From Nocardioides houyundeii (GTDB lineage Bacteria > Actinomycetota > Actinomycetes > Propionibacteriales > Nocardioidaceae), in contig NZ_CP025581.1 in assembly GCF_002865585.1 (NCBI RefSeq), positions 2,666,001-2,730,000 on the forward strand: a stretch of 64,000 bases of DNA, written 5' to 3'. Position 1 is the stretch's first letter, and each line of letters opens with the position of its first letter. Below the pieces are notes generated by a model. The model was not told where the DNA came from. It saw only the letters and a list, made by a program, of their open reading frames with translations, and did not search any database. Below, piece by piece: positions 8,368 through 17,533 of this stretch. The translations under genes were made by a program, and so were the position numbers.

Positions 8368-9401
8368 GCCTGCCCGCTCCGGCCGTGGGCAGCCAGGTCC
8401 TGCTGCTCGAGCTCGTGCGCCGCGCCGAGCACCGCGGTGACCGGGGTGTCGTCGGGACCGTTGCTGCTCTCCTTGAGCAGGAACAGCGGGCGTCTCTTGG
8501 TCTCGGCGTAGATCCTGCCCAGGTACTCGCCAATGACACCGAGGATGATCAGCTGCACGCCGCCGAACCCGGTGACCACGCAGATGGTGGTGACGTAGCC
8601 GGGCACCGCGTTGCCGTGCCACACCGCGTCGAGCAGCACCCAGGCGGCGTAGCCGGCCGCGACCACGGTCACCAGCAGGCCCAACCAGATCGACATCCGC
8701 AGCGGGCGGTAGTTGAACGAGACGACCCCGTCGATGCCGTAGTTGAACAGGTCCCGGAGCCGCCACTTCGTCGCGCCGGCCTCCCGCGAGACGTTCTCGT
8801 AGTCCACCACGGCGGTGGGGAACCCGATCCAGGCGAAGAGGCCCTTGGAGAACCGGTTGGTCTCCCCCAGGGCCAGCAGCGCCCGGACGGCCATCCGGTC
8901 CAGCACCCGGAAGTCGCCCACCCCGTCCTGGAGCTCGACGTCGACGAGCCGGTTCATCAGCTTGTAGTAGATCCGCGAGAGCCACGTGCGGACGGCGGGG
9001 TCGTTGGTCCGTGTCCGGCGCGCCACCACCTGGGAGTACTCCCCGTCCAGCAGGGGGAGCATCTGCGCGAGCAGGTGCGGCGGGTGCTGCAGGTCGGCGT
9101 CCATGATGGCCACCCGGTCGCCGCGGGCCTGGCTCAGCCCCGCGAGCATCGCGGACTCCTTGCCGAAGTTGCGGCTCAGCGCGAGGTAGCGGAACCGGGG
9201 CCGGGTGGCTGCCACCTCCCGGAGCAGCGCCAGGGTGGTGTCCCGGCTGCCGTCGTCGACGAGGATGACCTCGTAGCTGTCGGTGATCTCACCGAGCTCG
9301 GCCTCGAGGACCTCCACCAGCCTGGGGAGGGAGTCCTCCTCGTTGTAGCAGGGGATGACCACGGACAGGTCAAGGCGTGTTGGGGCCACCATGGCGGTCA
9401 T
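8364..9401 (-). CDS. GtrB/DPM1-type family 2 glycosyltransferase (polyprenyl-phosphate sugar synthase)
   Basis: 345 residues. An N-terminal GT-A fold carries VVIPCYNEEDSLP, the nucleotide-binding VDDGSRD, MDADLQHPP with the metal-binding D-x-D, and the G-DFRVLDR motif typical of dolichyl/polyprenyl-phosphate glycosyltransferases. Two C-terminal membrane helices follow (about 230-255 and 270-295), with GEYLGRIYAETKRRP at the end, the layout of GtrB, CsbB and YkoT. It transfers glucose or a related hexose from a nucleotide sugar to undecaprenyl phosphate on the cytosolic face. A second ATG at 9392 has a better-spaced GGGAG upstream and may be the true start. It is coupled to the YfhO-like gene that would use its product. 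Confidence 0.9.
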   Translation of the reverse strand: MTAMVAPTRLDLSVVIPCYNEEDSLPRLVEVLEAELGEITDSYEVILVDDGSRDTTLALLREVAATRPRFRYLALSRNFGKESAMLAGLSQARGDRVAIMDADLQHPPHLLAQMLPLLDGEYSQVVARRTRTNDPAVRTWLSRIYYKLMNRLVDVELQDGVGDFRVLDRMAVRALLALGETNRFSKGLFAWIGFPTAVVDYENVSREAGATKWRLRDLFNYGIDGVVSFNYRPLRMSIWLGLLVTVVAAGYAAWVLLDAVWHGNAVPGYVTTICVVTGFGGVQLIILGVIGEYLGRIYAETKRRPLFLLKESSNGPDDTPVTAVLGAAHELEQQDLAAHGRSGQA

Positions 9402-9418
9402 GCTCCCACATCGAGGGC

Positions 9419-9619
9419 TCAGGACTGGTCGCGGCGGTGCTGCTCCTCCAGCAGATCGATCACCGCACGCTCGACCCGGTCCACCTGTTCAGCCAGCAGC
9501 GTCTCCAGGTGGCGGTTCTCCGCCATGGCGACCTCGAGCCGACCGAGCTGCTCCTCGACGCCCTCGAACTCACGAACCCCGGCCACGTCGGCCAGGCGCT
9601 CCCGCGGCGAGCCGCTCAC
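9419..9619 (-). CDS. Short coiled-coil protein
   Basis: 66 residues from GTG 9619, sharing GTGA with the stop of the upstream sulfotransferase-like gene and ending 17 bases before the glycosyltransferase. It is almost entirely heptad-like (VEEQLGRLEVAMAENRHLET, then QVDRVERAVIDLLEEQ), charged and without Cys or membrane segments, so a helical adaptor or oligomerisation peptide is likely. The end of the upstream protein also has a coiled coil (VAELEARIAELEEQV). The tight coupling makes pairing between the two plausible, but this is inference. I recognise no family. Confidence 0.6.
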   Translation of the reverse strand: MSGSPRERLADVAGVREFEGVEEQLGRLEVAMAENRHLETLLAEQVDRVERAVIDLLEEQHRRDQS

Positions 9620-10931
9620 AGCGACCTCTGGCGGAACTCTCGCACCGCGCTCATCGTCAGCTCCCCGTCACGCAGGTCGGCAGGCAGCAGCAGCTCCTCC
9701 ACCAGGTCCGTCAGGGTGGCCACCCGCAGGTGCAGGGCGCGAGAGGCATGGACCTGCTCCTCGAGCTCCGCGATCCGCGCCTCCAGCTCCGCGACCCGTC
9801 GGTCCCGCACCGGCGCCGCAGCCCGGCGTAGCGTGGCGCCGACCATGCCCCGGGCGGCCGCGAGTCCGCGTGGTCGCGCGACGGGCCGGACACCCGGCTC
9901 CTTGGCGCCGCGCGGATCGGAGCCGGCGTCCCGCGCCCAGACCAGGAGGTCGGCCAGAGCCAGCACGGCGGCCTCGAGCAGCTCCTCCTCCGTCACGTCC
10001 TTCGGGAGGCGGGCGGGAGGGGCTTGGGGACGGAGGTCCTCGAGGTCACCGTGCACCAGGTAGCCCGCGGCCCGGATGGCGGTGATCGCCTCCTCGGCCT
10101 GCTCCCTCGCCAGCTCCAGGTGCTCAGGGGTGAGCCCGATGGGCTCGTGGCCGATCCCGGCCAGCACCTGGTGCGCCAGCACGTCCCTGATCCACAACGA
10201 GCGTTGACGACCCGCCTGGACGCGACCGTCGAGGGCCTTGTTGACCCGACGCAGCAGCTCGGCCTCCACCAGGCCGAGCGACTCGTTGACCCGGGTCACC
10301 GCGAGGTCGAGACCGCTCGTCTCGGACAGCCCGCACGCCTGGGCGAAGCGCCGCCACAGCTCGCTGCTGTCCCGGCTGTGGCTGGGCACGGTGATCACGT
10401 GCACCTGGTCGGCGGGCAGGTCCGCGCCCCAGCGGGCCGCGACGTTGGCCGGCTGCATGGTGCGCCAGCCCCACTCGCTCTCCGGGGCGCTCTCAGCGGG
10501 GGCTGCCAACGCTCGAGCGGTCGGATGAGCCCGAACTTCAGCTGCTCCTGCCACGCCGAGGGGATGGACTTGCCCAGGTCACGCGCGGTGACCAGGACGT
10601 GCACCTGCAGCCCTTCCAGGGCACCGAGCGCGACGCGGACCTGCTCGATCGAGGCCCCCGCGAAAAGCTCGTAGCTGAGGACCGCGGCGGGTCCGCGCCA
10701 AGCCCGGATCTGGGCCACCAACCGGTCCCAGGAGCCGCGCGCCAACTCGGGGAGCCGGTCCAGCCGCGGGTCCTCACGGACCACCATCGAGGCATGGATC
10801 GCCTCCAGGCGCGGACCCACCACCAGGGTCCCGGCCTCGGCGAGACGGGCGGAGTTGGTCTCCAGCACCTGCTGCAAGAAGGTCGTCCCCGACTTGGGGC
10901 CTCCCACGTGGAGGTACACAACCTCAGTCAT
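9616..10931 (-). pseudogene. P-loop sulfotransferase-like protein, frame broken by one missing base
   Basis: Read from ATG 10931, MTEVVYLHVGGPKSGTTFLQ has the PAPS-type P-loop (PKSGTT) of sulfotransferases. The frame continues to ERWQPP, then breaks at the GGGGG run 10498-10502. Restoring one G gives ERWQPPAESAPESEWGW and an unbroken 438-residue protein to the stop at 9616, ending in a coiled coil. Both halves have actinobacterial codon bias. The N-terminal half matches a group of actinobacterial proteins with a sulfotransferase P-loop whose acceptor is not known. ATG 10931 overlaps the upstream stop by 8 bases. Either a base-call error or a real 1-bp deletion; see findings. Confidence 0.75.
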
Positions 10932-12527
10932 CGTTCGCCTGTCCTGTCGTGGGGATCTGTTCGCCAGCGGAGGCGGGAGTGGGCCACTCCACCACCATGC
11001 GCCACCTGGTCGGGGACCCCGACCGCACCGAGCGTGCGGCCGCGGTGAAGTTCTCGCGCAGCACCACGGTGCCGCCGGCCGCCCGGGCGGCCACCTCGAC
11101 GTCCGCGGGGTCCAGGGGCAGCACCCGAGGGATGCCCCGCTCACTGTGGAGCCTGCGGCACTCGGCCCGGGAGCGGCTCATGCCCTCCAGGTAGACCCGA
11201 CCGCCGGGACGCAGCGCCATGGAGGTGAAGCGCCAGAACGCCTCGCGCACCGGTTCCTCCACAGACTCCAGCAGCCGACGAGCGCAGACCACCCGGGGGC
11301 CCGAGGCGCGCGCCGCCACGGCCCCGGAGGTGAGGACGTCGCGCAGGTCCAGCAGGTTGAGGTTGCGCCGGGACGCACCCTCGGGCAGCCCCTCGATCGG
11401 GCGGCCTCCGGCAGCGCCTCGTCCCGGGTGCGCGAAGTCGTAGGCCAGGGCCCGGTATCCCTCCGCGGCATAGTGCCGGGTGTCGGCCAGCGACCCCGAT
11501 CCGATGTCCAGCACGCGGGCCGGCCCTCGAGCTGCCCCGTCACCCAACGGGCGAAGGACGACCCCGAGGAGTCCTGCTTCGCGGCGGCCGCGGTGTTGAC
11601 CGAGACCCAGTCCCGACGGTGGGTCATCAGGGACCCGAACCAGTCGTGGAAGCGCTCGGTCGTCTCCCTGTCGGGCTGGTGCCGGAACGAGGGATCGGGC
11701 ACCTTCCAACCGGGACCGTAGGAGACCGTCAGCATCCGGTCGGGTTCCGCCGGCGCCGGCATCAGCCTGCCTTCGAACTCAAGCTGGCGAAGCGGCATGA
11801 TCGCGGACCGCGGCACCGGCGCCCGCACCGTGGCGGTCTCGTACAGCAGGTCGCCGACGTAGAAGCAGGTGTAGATGTCGATCCCGTCCATGCCGCCGTC
11901 CGGCGCCTCGTAGACGACGGTGATGAAGCTGGCCGACTTGTGCTTGACCTGGATCCCGGCATCGGTGAGCGCGCGGGCGATCGACCACAGCTCGGCGATC
12001 ATCTCCGCGGGCGTCGCGCGCTCGGACAGGAAGCACAGGTCGATGTCGCTGTCGTGGCCGATGACGGCGCCGGAGCGAGCCGCACCCAGCAGCGTGCCGA
12101 AGGAGATCCAGCCGTCGATGCCGCAGTCACGGCGCATCACCTCGAGGACCTGCTCGGCCATCTGGGTCATCATCTCGACGGCGCCACCGGCCCGACGCAC
12201 CTCGAAGGGCCGCTGCTGCAGGCCCCACTTGTCGATGATGATCTGCGTGCCGTGCCGGTCCACCAGCTCGACCCGCCCCGTCCCGGAGCCGAAGCTGACC
12301 TCGCCTTCGAAGAGCTGCTCGCCCTCGTGGGTCACCGACACCTGGGAGACGCCGTCGAGCCAGGGGCGCAGCCGCTTGGGCCAGGGCACCACGAAGGGCT
12401 CCTCGGAGACCCGGTCGATGGCAGCGGACCAGCCGCGCCAACCGTCGAAGTGCACGTCGACCGATCCTGGGAACGCGCCGACCACCTCGAGGCCGTCGTC
12501 ATCGACCCTGCACACCCGCGGCTTCAT
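10924..12527 (-). pseudogene. LicD-like transferase fused to SAM methyltransferase, frame broken by one missing base
   Basis: ATG 12527 has GGAGG upstream. Residues 1-330 contain SFGTLLGAARSG then GHDSDIDLCF, the LicD/fukutin-type nucleotidyltransferase signature with D-x-D metal ligands, and a GIDIYTCFY strand. LicD proteins move phosphocholine or similar groups onto surface sugars. The frame breaks near 11524, within GGCCGGCCC. Adding one G/C joins TGQLEG to PARVLDIGSG, the glycine-rich loop of a class I SAM methyltransferase of about 200 residues running to 10924. The restored protein is 534 residues. If real, the fusion would couple head-group transfer to methylation of a surface glycan. 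The downstream sulfotransferase-like gene overlaps its stop. Confidence 0.68.
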
Positions 12528-12540
12528 TCAAGCCTCCTAG

Positions 12541-12564
12541 TGCCGAGTCGCGTGGAACTCGGCA
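12541..12564 (-). terminator. Hairpin after the RCC1-EEP gene
   Basis: TGCCGAGT (12541-12548) and ACTCGGCA (12557-12564) form a perfect 8-bp stem with an 8-base loop, five bases past the stop at 12569. It lies immediately before the start region of the LicD-like gene and probably separates the two minus-strand units. Confidence 0.55.
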
Positions 12565-12568
12565 GACC

Positions 12569-15500
12569 CTACTGCACGGAGAACTTGCTGGAGATCACCG
12601 CATGGTCGGTCGCCCGGCGAACCCGGTTGGACTGGTCGATGGCGGTCCCGCTGAAGGTCCCCCGAGAGCCGAACACCCAGTCGACACGCATGTTCTTGGG
12701 CGGCTTGCACGACCCGTTGTGGGTGCCTCCCTGGGCAGCCTCGAGGTTGGTGCTCCCCACCACCTTGCAGAACGCGTCACGGTGCTCGTTGAAGTCACCG
12801 GTCAGCATGATCGGCAGGCCGTCGGCGTCGAGCTGCTTGATCGCAGCCACGATGATGTTCAGCGCCTTCTTGCGGTCGTCCTCCATCTTTCCCGGGGACA
12901 GGTGCACGTTCATCATGTAGACCTCCGCGCCACTGGCGCGGTTGCGGAGGCGGACCAGCGCCTGCGGCCGCGACTGGTGCATGAACGGCATCGAGATCGT
13001 GCTGCCCCAGACGAACTCCCAGTCCGCCTCGCGCCACATGATCGACTGCGTGGCGCCGGCGTAGCCCATGGTGTTGCCGGGGTAGAACGAGTAGGCGCCC
13101 TGGGTGGCGACGTCGAAGGAGGTCACCTGGTCGGGCTGGATCTCCTGGGTCCCGATCAGGGACGCGTCGCGCGCCGAGATCACCTGCTTGGCCCACTCGG
13201 TCCGCACCCGGCCGGGCGCGAACGCGGGGCGTCCCCCGGTGGGCGCGGTGTGCTGGCTGCCCAGCACGTTGAAGGACATGATATTGAAGGACGCGGCCTT
13301 GCGGCTGGCCAGCCGCGCCGAGACGGCGGGACGGCCGGCGATCCCGGCGGTGGCGATGCGCTTGGCACCCCACTGCTTGACCTGCTGGTTGGTCAGCGGG
13401 GTCGGAGCGACCCAGGTGGGCCTGGGCGCGGTCGGCATCGCGGCCACCGACTGGACGCCGTTGCCCAGCTGACCCTGGTCGTTGGCGCCCCAGCAGGTCG
13501 GGCCGGCGGTCGACAGGGCGCACGCGTGCATCCATCCGGCGGCCACGGCACCGCCGACCGAGGTCACGCCTGCGGGGACAGGAACCGTGGAGGACGTCGA
13601 CGTCGCCGGGCCCAGCTGGCCGTAGCGGTTGTCGCCCCAGCACCACACCGCGCCGCTGCGCTCGGTGGCGCACGCGCCGGCGAGGCTCGTGGCGACCTGC
13701 GCCCAGCTGCCGTTCCCGCCCGCGACCGAGACCGGGTTGGACCGGTCGGCGTAGGTCCCGTCGCCGATGCCGCCCGAGGCGTTGTCGCCCCAGCAGCGCA
13801 GCCCGCCGTCCACCAGCACGCCGCAGGTCCGCCCCCAGGTGGCACTCAGCTGGGTGAAGGACCCCTCGCCCTTGACCCGCTGCGGCCGCACCCGCAGGGT
13901 CGTGGTCCCGTCCCCGACCTCACCGAAGGTGTTCTCCCCCCAGCACCACGCAGAGCCGTCACCGGCGGTGCCGCAGGTGTGCCAGCCCCCCGCCGTCACG
14001 CCGGTCCACTGCTGGTCGCCGAGCACCCGGAGCGGGGTGCTGCGCGAGGAGGTCTTGCCGTTGCCGAGCTGGCCCCGACTGTTCTGGCCCCAGCACCACA
14101 TGCTGCCGTCAGCCTGGGTCGCGCAGGCGTGCCCCCAGGAGGCGGAGACCTCGCGCCACGTCGCACCGGTGCCGACCTGGCGGGGCAGGTTGGAGCTGGT
14201 CTTGTCGGTGCCCCCGAGCTGGCCGAAGTTGTTCAGCCCCCAGCACCACAGCGTCCCGTCGGTCTTCACCCCGCAGGTGAAGCTGCCCCCGGTGGCCACC
14301 CGGGCCCAGCCGGAGCCCGCGACCTGCGCGGGCGAGACGCGCAACGTGTTGGTGCCGTCGCCGAGCTGGCCGAAGTCGTTGCGGCCCCAGCACCAGGCGG
14401 ACCCGTCAACGCGCACCTCGCACGTGCTCTGGCCCCCCGCACTGAGCGCGCCGGACGCGGCACGGGCGTTGAGCAGCACCTTGCCGGAGCGCGCCGTGGT
14501 GGCGGGCGACGTGCCCGCCACGGTGAAGGAGACCTCGTAGATCCCCGAGGACGGGAGCTCACCGCTGAGCAGTCCGGTCTCTGACAGGGTGAGACCGGTC
14601 GGGACGGACACCGGAGCCCACCGGACCGCGGGAGCCACCGGCGATCCACCCGTGGCCTGCAGCTGCACCGAGATCGGCTCGCCGGCGGCCACCATCAGCT
14701 GCTGCTCGACCGGGTCCGGCCAGAGCGAGAGCTGCTTCCAGGCGGCGTCGGCGGCCTGACGGAGCACCGCCTTGGAGGCGCCCTTGTGGTAGGAGCCGGA
14801 GACCTTCAGCGCCTTGCCGACCTTGGTCCGACGGGGGTTGCACACGAGGTCGGCACGGTGGCAGACCGAGATGGCGCGGAACGTCGGCACCGAGCCCGGC
14901 ACGTCGCCCACCGACTTGCCGAACCGGGCGATCACACCCTTGGACCCGTTGCCGGCGGACGGCTTGCCCAGCGGGCGGCCCGCTGAGGACTTCGGGACCC
15001 GGTAGGGGTCGGAGACGAGCACGACTCCGGCGACGTTGCCGAGCTTGCCCGCCTTGTCCAGCTTCTGGGAGACCAGGTGCGCCACGGCAGCACCCTGGGC
15101 GTAGCCCACCAGCAGCACCTGCTGCTCCGGACAGCTCGCCATCCGCTTGGCCAGCAGGGTGCGGGTCTTCTTCACGCCCGCGCTCACCGGCGCCTTCCAG
15201 CGCCGCAGCTGCTTCTTGGAGACCGCCTTGGTGGCGGGGGTCCCGGCCTTCCGGCCGCCCTTGAGCACCGTGTTGGCCGGGGTGCCGACGCGGATCCGGG
15301 ACGTGGTCACCGACCGGTTCTGCGCCGTCGCGCGGGCGGTGACCTTGTTCGCGACCTTGGCGACCACCGCGCCGTACTTGGCCTTGCGTCCCTGGCCGTT
15401 GCCGTCGATGCCGACCACGAGCACGTCGGTGCAGGTCGACGCGGCCGACCGCTCCACCTCCGGCAGCGGCGCGACCTCGGCGCCCTGCTGGTCGGCGACC

Positions 15501-15613
15501 ACCAGGAGCACGGAGCCGAGCACGCAGGCCGTCACCGCCCTGGCCACCGTGGCACGAGTCGCGGTCCGTGAGACGGAAGCGAGGCTGCGGAGTGACCAGG
15601 GCGCACGCGTCAT
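12569..15613 (-). CDS. Exported multidomain protein: serine-less cutinase-like domain, RCC1 repeats, EEP phosphoesterase domain
   Basis: 1014 residues from ATG 15613, one base after the upstream stop. An N-terminal hydrophobic segment (about 24-40) suggests export. Residues 60-290 follow the cutinase plan: STCTDVLVVGIDG, the nucleophile elbow GYAQG, CHRADLVC and SYHKG. The expected GYSQG serine is Ala172, while Asp255 and His276 remain, so esterase activity should be lost. Residues about 300-385 form an Ig-like (He_PIG-type) domain. About 390-725 hold seven RCC1-type repeats with the core WCWGxNxxGQLGDG. About 770-1014 is an endonuclease/exonuclease/phosphatase domain (FNVLGSQHT, GTQEIQ, TGDFNEH, TDHAVI) with its catalytic motifs kept. 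The EEP part is a paralogue of the domain at 17530-18843. Confidence 0.85.
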   Translation of the reverse strand: MTRAPWSLRSLASVSRTATRATVARAVTACVLGSVLLVVADQQGAEVAPLPEVERSAASTCTDVLVVGIDGNGQGRKAKYGAVVAKVANKVTARATAQNRSVTTSRIRVGTPANTVLKGGRKAGTPATKAVSKKQLRRWKAPVSAGVKKTRTLLAKRMASCPEQQVLLVGYAQGAAVAHLVSQKLDKAGKLGNVAGVVLVSDPYRVPKSSAGRPLGKPSAGNGSKGVIARFGKSVGDVPGSVPTFRAISVCHRADLVCNPRRTKVGKALKVSGSYHKGASKAVLRQAADAAWKQLSLWPDPVEQQLMVAAGEPISVQLQATGGSPVAPAVRWAPVSVPTGLTLSETGLLSGELPSSGIYEVSFTVAGTSPATTARSGKVLLNARAASGALSAGGQSTCEVRVDGSAWCWGRNDFGQLGDGTNTLRVSPAQVAGSGWARVATGGSFTCGVKTDGTLWCWGLNNFGQLGGTDKTSSNLPRQVGTGATWREVSASWGHACATQADGSMWCWGQNSRGQLGNGKTSSRSTPLRVLGDQQWTGVTAGGWHTCGTAGDGSAWCWGENTFGEVGDGTTTLRVRPQRVKGEGSFTQLSATWGRTCGVLVDGGLRCWGDNASGGIGDGTYADRSNPVSVAGGNGSWAQVATSLAGACATERSGAVWCWGDNRYGQLGPATSTSSTVPVPAGVTSVGGAVAAGWMHACALSTAGPTCWGANDQGQLGNGVQSVAAMPTAPRPTWVAPTPLTNQQVKQWGAKRIATAGIAGRPAVSARLASRKAASFNIMSFNVLGSQHTAPTGGRPAFAPGRVRTEWAKQVISARDASLIGTQEIQPDQVTSFDVATQGAYSFYPGNTMGYAGATQSIMWREADWEFVWGSTISMPFMHQSRPQALVRLRNRASGAEVYMMNVHLSPGKMEDDRKKALNIIVAAIKQLDADGLPIMLTGDFNEHRDAFCKVVGSTNLEAAQGGTHNGSCKPPKNMRVDWVFGSRGTFSGTAIDQSNRVRRATDHAVISSKFSVQ

Positions 15614-15614
15614 G

Positions 15615-16934
15615 TCAGTTCTCCTCCTTGATGAGGGCGTACGGGTCGACACCCTCGATCAACGTGGTGTCGTTGCCAGGCAAAGCCCGGCGCCCGGCCG
15701 CCTTGCCGGGGGTGTTCGGATCCGCACCCCATGCCTTCGGCCGGTGGGTGAACATGTAGTCGATCCACTTCATGTACTTGGTGGTGACGCCGCCCTTGTA
15801 GACCTGACCCAGGACCTCGTCGCTGGCCAGGGCCACCGGAGTCCAGTTGGCCGAGCCGTTGAGCGTGAACTTCGCGGCCGGGTTGCCCCCGTAGTTGCCG
15901 CTGATCGCCATCGCCTTCATGTGCACGTAGCGGTCGTAGACGCCGTCCTTGTTCGAGTCGTAGGCGAGGTGGGTCAGCGGGACCCCGGCCTGGCGCAGGA
16001 TCTTGAGGACGTTGTTGCCGAACATGGCGTAGACGATCCGGATGTTGCAACCCTGCTTGCGCAGCGAGGCGAGCTTCTTGGCGATCTTGATGCCGCGGTC
16101 GCCGTACATGGCGGTCTGGGCGATCCGGATCCGGGTGCGACCGTTCTTGGTCGCGGCACCGGTGCAGGAGACCTGCTTGAGGATGTCGATGACGGGGTCG
16201 CCCACCGCGCCCTCACCGCGGAACGGGTAGAAGCCGTTGGCGATGACGCCGTCGGTGTAGCCCACCAGCCCCTGCTTGACCGTCTTCTGCCGCGCCATCT
16301 GCTTGAACACCTTCTCGAAGGTGGCGTAGCGCGCGGTGTCCCGCTTGATCGTGTAGAGGTCGTTCCACTGGATCGTGGCACCCAGCTCGGTGGCGTTGTA
16401 GGAGCCGTACATGATCACGTCCGGGACCTTCACGACCTTGCTGAACAGGAAGAACTTGGTGTGCGCGATGCCGCTCTTGCCACGGCAGGCGCTGATGCAC
16501 TTGCGCACCCAGCTGCGCATCTCCTTGGGCCGCTGCTTGTTGCCCTTCTTCAGCCCCTCGATCAACCGGCGCGCGTCCGCGTTGGGGTTGTTGGGGTTGT
16601 AGTTGTGGCGGTCCATCACGACCTGGACGCTGATCTTGCGCTCCTGGTGCGCACGGATCAGCGAGGTGACGATGCTCGAGCTGCGCACGTTCCACGAGGC
16701 GATCCGGATCTTCTGCTTCTTCGGGACGCTGTCGATCGTGCGGTTCACCTGGCGGATCAGCCGCCGCACCTCCTGCGGCTTGCCGTAGGGGTCGTTGAAC
16801 GCCGGCCCCGACTTGGGGACGAAGTTGTCGGGCGCCGGCTTGGCCGGCTTGGCCAGGGCCGGGCTGCCGAGCCCGAGGGTGGCCGACACCATCAGGGCGA
16901 CGGAGAGGAGTGCGACGACGAATGACTTGCGCAA
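15615..16934 (-). CDS. Secreted phospholipase D-like protein
   Basis: 439 residues from TTG 16934, the only start that keeps the signal peptide (RKSFVVALLSVALMVSATLG, cleavage after SPALA). Two PLD half-motifs are seen: HTK with His158 and Lys160 (IAHTKFFLF, then YGSYNAT) and HMK with His338 and Lys340 (VHMKAMAI, then NGSANWT). Spacing is that of a bilobal PLD enzyme. The canonical Asp of HxKx4D is absent, as in some secreted nuclease- or lipid-acting members. It probably hydrolyses phosphodiesters outside the cell; nucleic acid versus phospholipid cannot be decided. It precedes the RCC1-EEP gene by one base and follows a possible promoter. Confidence 0.85.
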   Translation of the reverse strand: MRKSFVVALLSVALMVSATLGLGSPALAKPAKPAPDNFVPKSGPAFNDPYGKPQEVRRLIRQVNRTIDSVPKKQKIRIASWNVRSSSIVTSLIRAHQERKISVQVVMDRHNYNPNNPNADARRLIEGLKKGNKQRPKEMRSWVRKCISACRGKSGIAHTKFFLFSKVVKVPDVIMYGSYNATELGATIQWNDLYTIKRDTARYATFEKVFKQMARQKTVKQGLVGYTDGVIANGFYPFRGEGAVGDPVIDILKQVSCTGAATKNGRTRIRIAQTAMYGDRGIKIAKKLASLRKQGCNIRIVYAMFGNNVLKILRQAGVPLTHLAYDSNKDGVYDRYVHMKAMAISGNYGGNPAAKFTLNGSANWTPVALASDEVLGQVYKGGVTTKYMKWIDYMFTHRPKAWGADPNTPGKAAGRRALPGNDTTLIEGVDPYALIKEEN

Positions 16935-17010
16935 GGCTGGTCCCAGAATCTCGAAAAGTTGCCCGGGCGCCAGCTCTACTGGAACCCATGTGCCGGGCTG
17001 GAATACGGAC

Positions 17011-17038
17011 AGTGTAGGCGAAAGTTGACTGTGGTCAC
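17011..17038 (-). promoter_or_regulatory. Possible sigma-70-type promoter for the PLD-like gene
   Basis: On the minus strand, GTGACC (17038-17033) lies 16 bases from TACACT (17016-17011), close to TTGACN/TANNNT. This is about 75 bases upstream of the TTG start. Weak evidence: the region is short and the -35 is imperfect. Confidence 0.35.
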
Positions 17039-17078
17039 TTCTTCACCACTGGTCACAGAGGTGAGGAAGGGCTGCCGT

Positions 17079-17533
17079 TCAGGCCCCGCAGGCCGAGAGA
17101 GCGCTCTGGAACTGGGGGTTCTTGGCCAGGGGGGTGGCCGACTCGACGACCCTCTCGCCCTTGGCCGCGTAGAAGGTGCGTCCGAAGGTCACCAGGTTCT
17201 GGCCCGAGGAGCAGGGGTACACGAAGGCCTCGCGCCACTTCGTCCCGTCCAGGCATCCCTGGTAGCGGCGCGGCAGGACCTGTCCGTCCACCCACACCTC
17301 CTCGCACAGGGGCCCCTCGGGGGTCGCCTCCTCCTCGGTCGACTCCGTGGGGTCCCCTCCGGGCTGGGCGAGGAGGAGACGGACGTCCCCGGGGTGCTCG
17401 CGGAGTCGTCGGAGGCGGTGTCGGAGGAGTCCTCCCCACACCCGGTGAGCAGCACCGTGAGCACGGCCGCGAGCAGGATCGACGCCGCGGGGTACCGACG
17501 CTTGGGTGCAGAGTTGGGGAGCGAGGTCCTCAT
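17079..17533 (-). pseudogene. Small lipoprotein, frame broken by one missing base
   Basis: ATG 17533 opens a lipoprotein signal peptide: basic MRTSLPNSAPKRR, then a hydrophobic stretch ending in the lipobox LLTGC. A Ser/Asp/Thr linker follows. The frame is lost at about 17349-17357 (GGGG then T then CCCC). One added base joins SPSPEG to DPTESTEEE and gives 151 residues, ending CGA at 17079. The mature C-half (EEVWVDGQVLPRRYQGCLDG, TFYAAKGERVVES) has Cys at CEE, GCLDG, PCSSG and near the end, so disulfides are likely. No family recognised. ATGA overlap with the upstream EEP gene implies co-expression. Probably anchored on the outer face of the membrane. Confidence 0.7.

Noticed and set aside
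10498..10502. Phase variation through the 5-G run in the sulfotransferase-like gene
   Set aside because: Phase-variable tracts are usually eight or more bases; a 5-base run in this GC-rich genome is ordinary.
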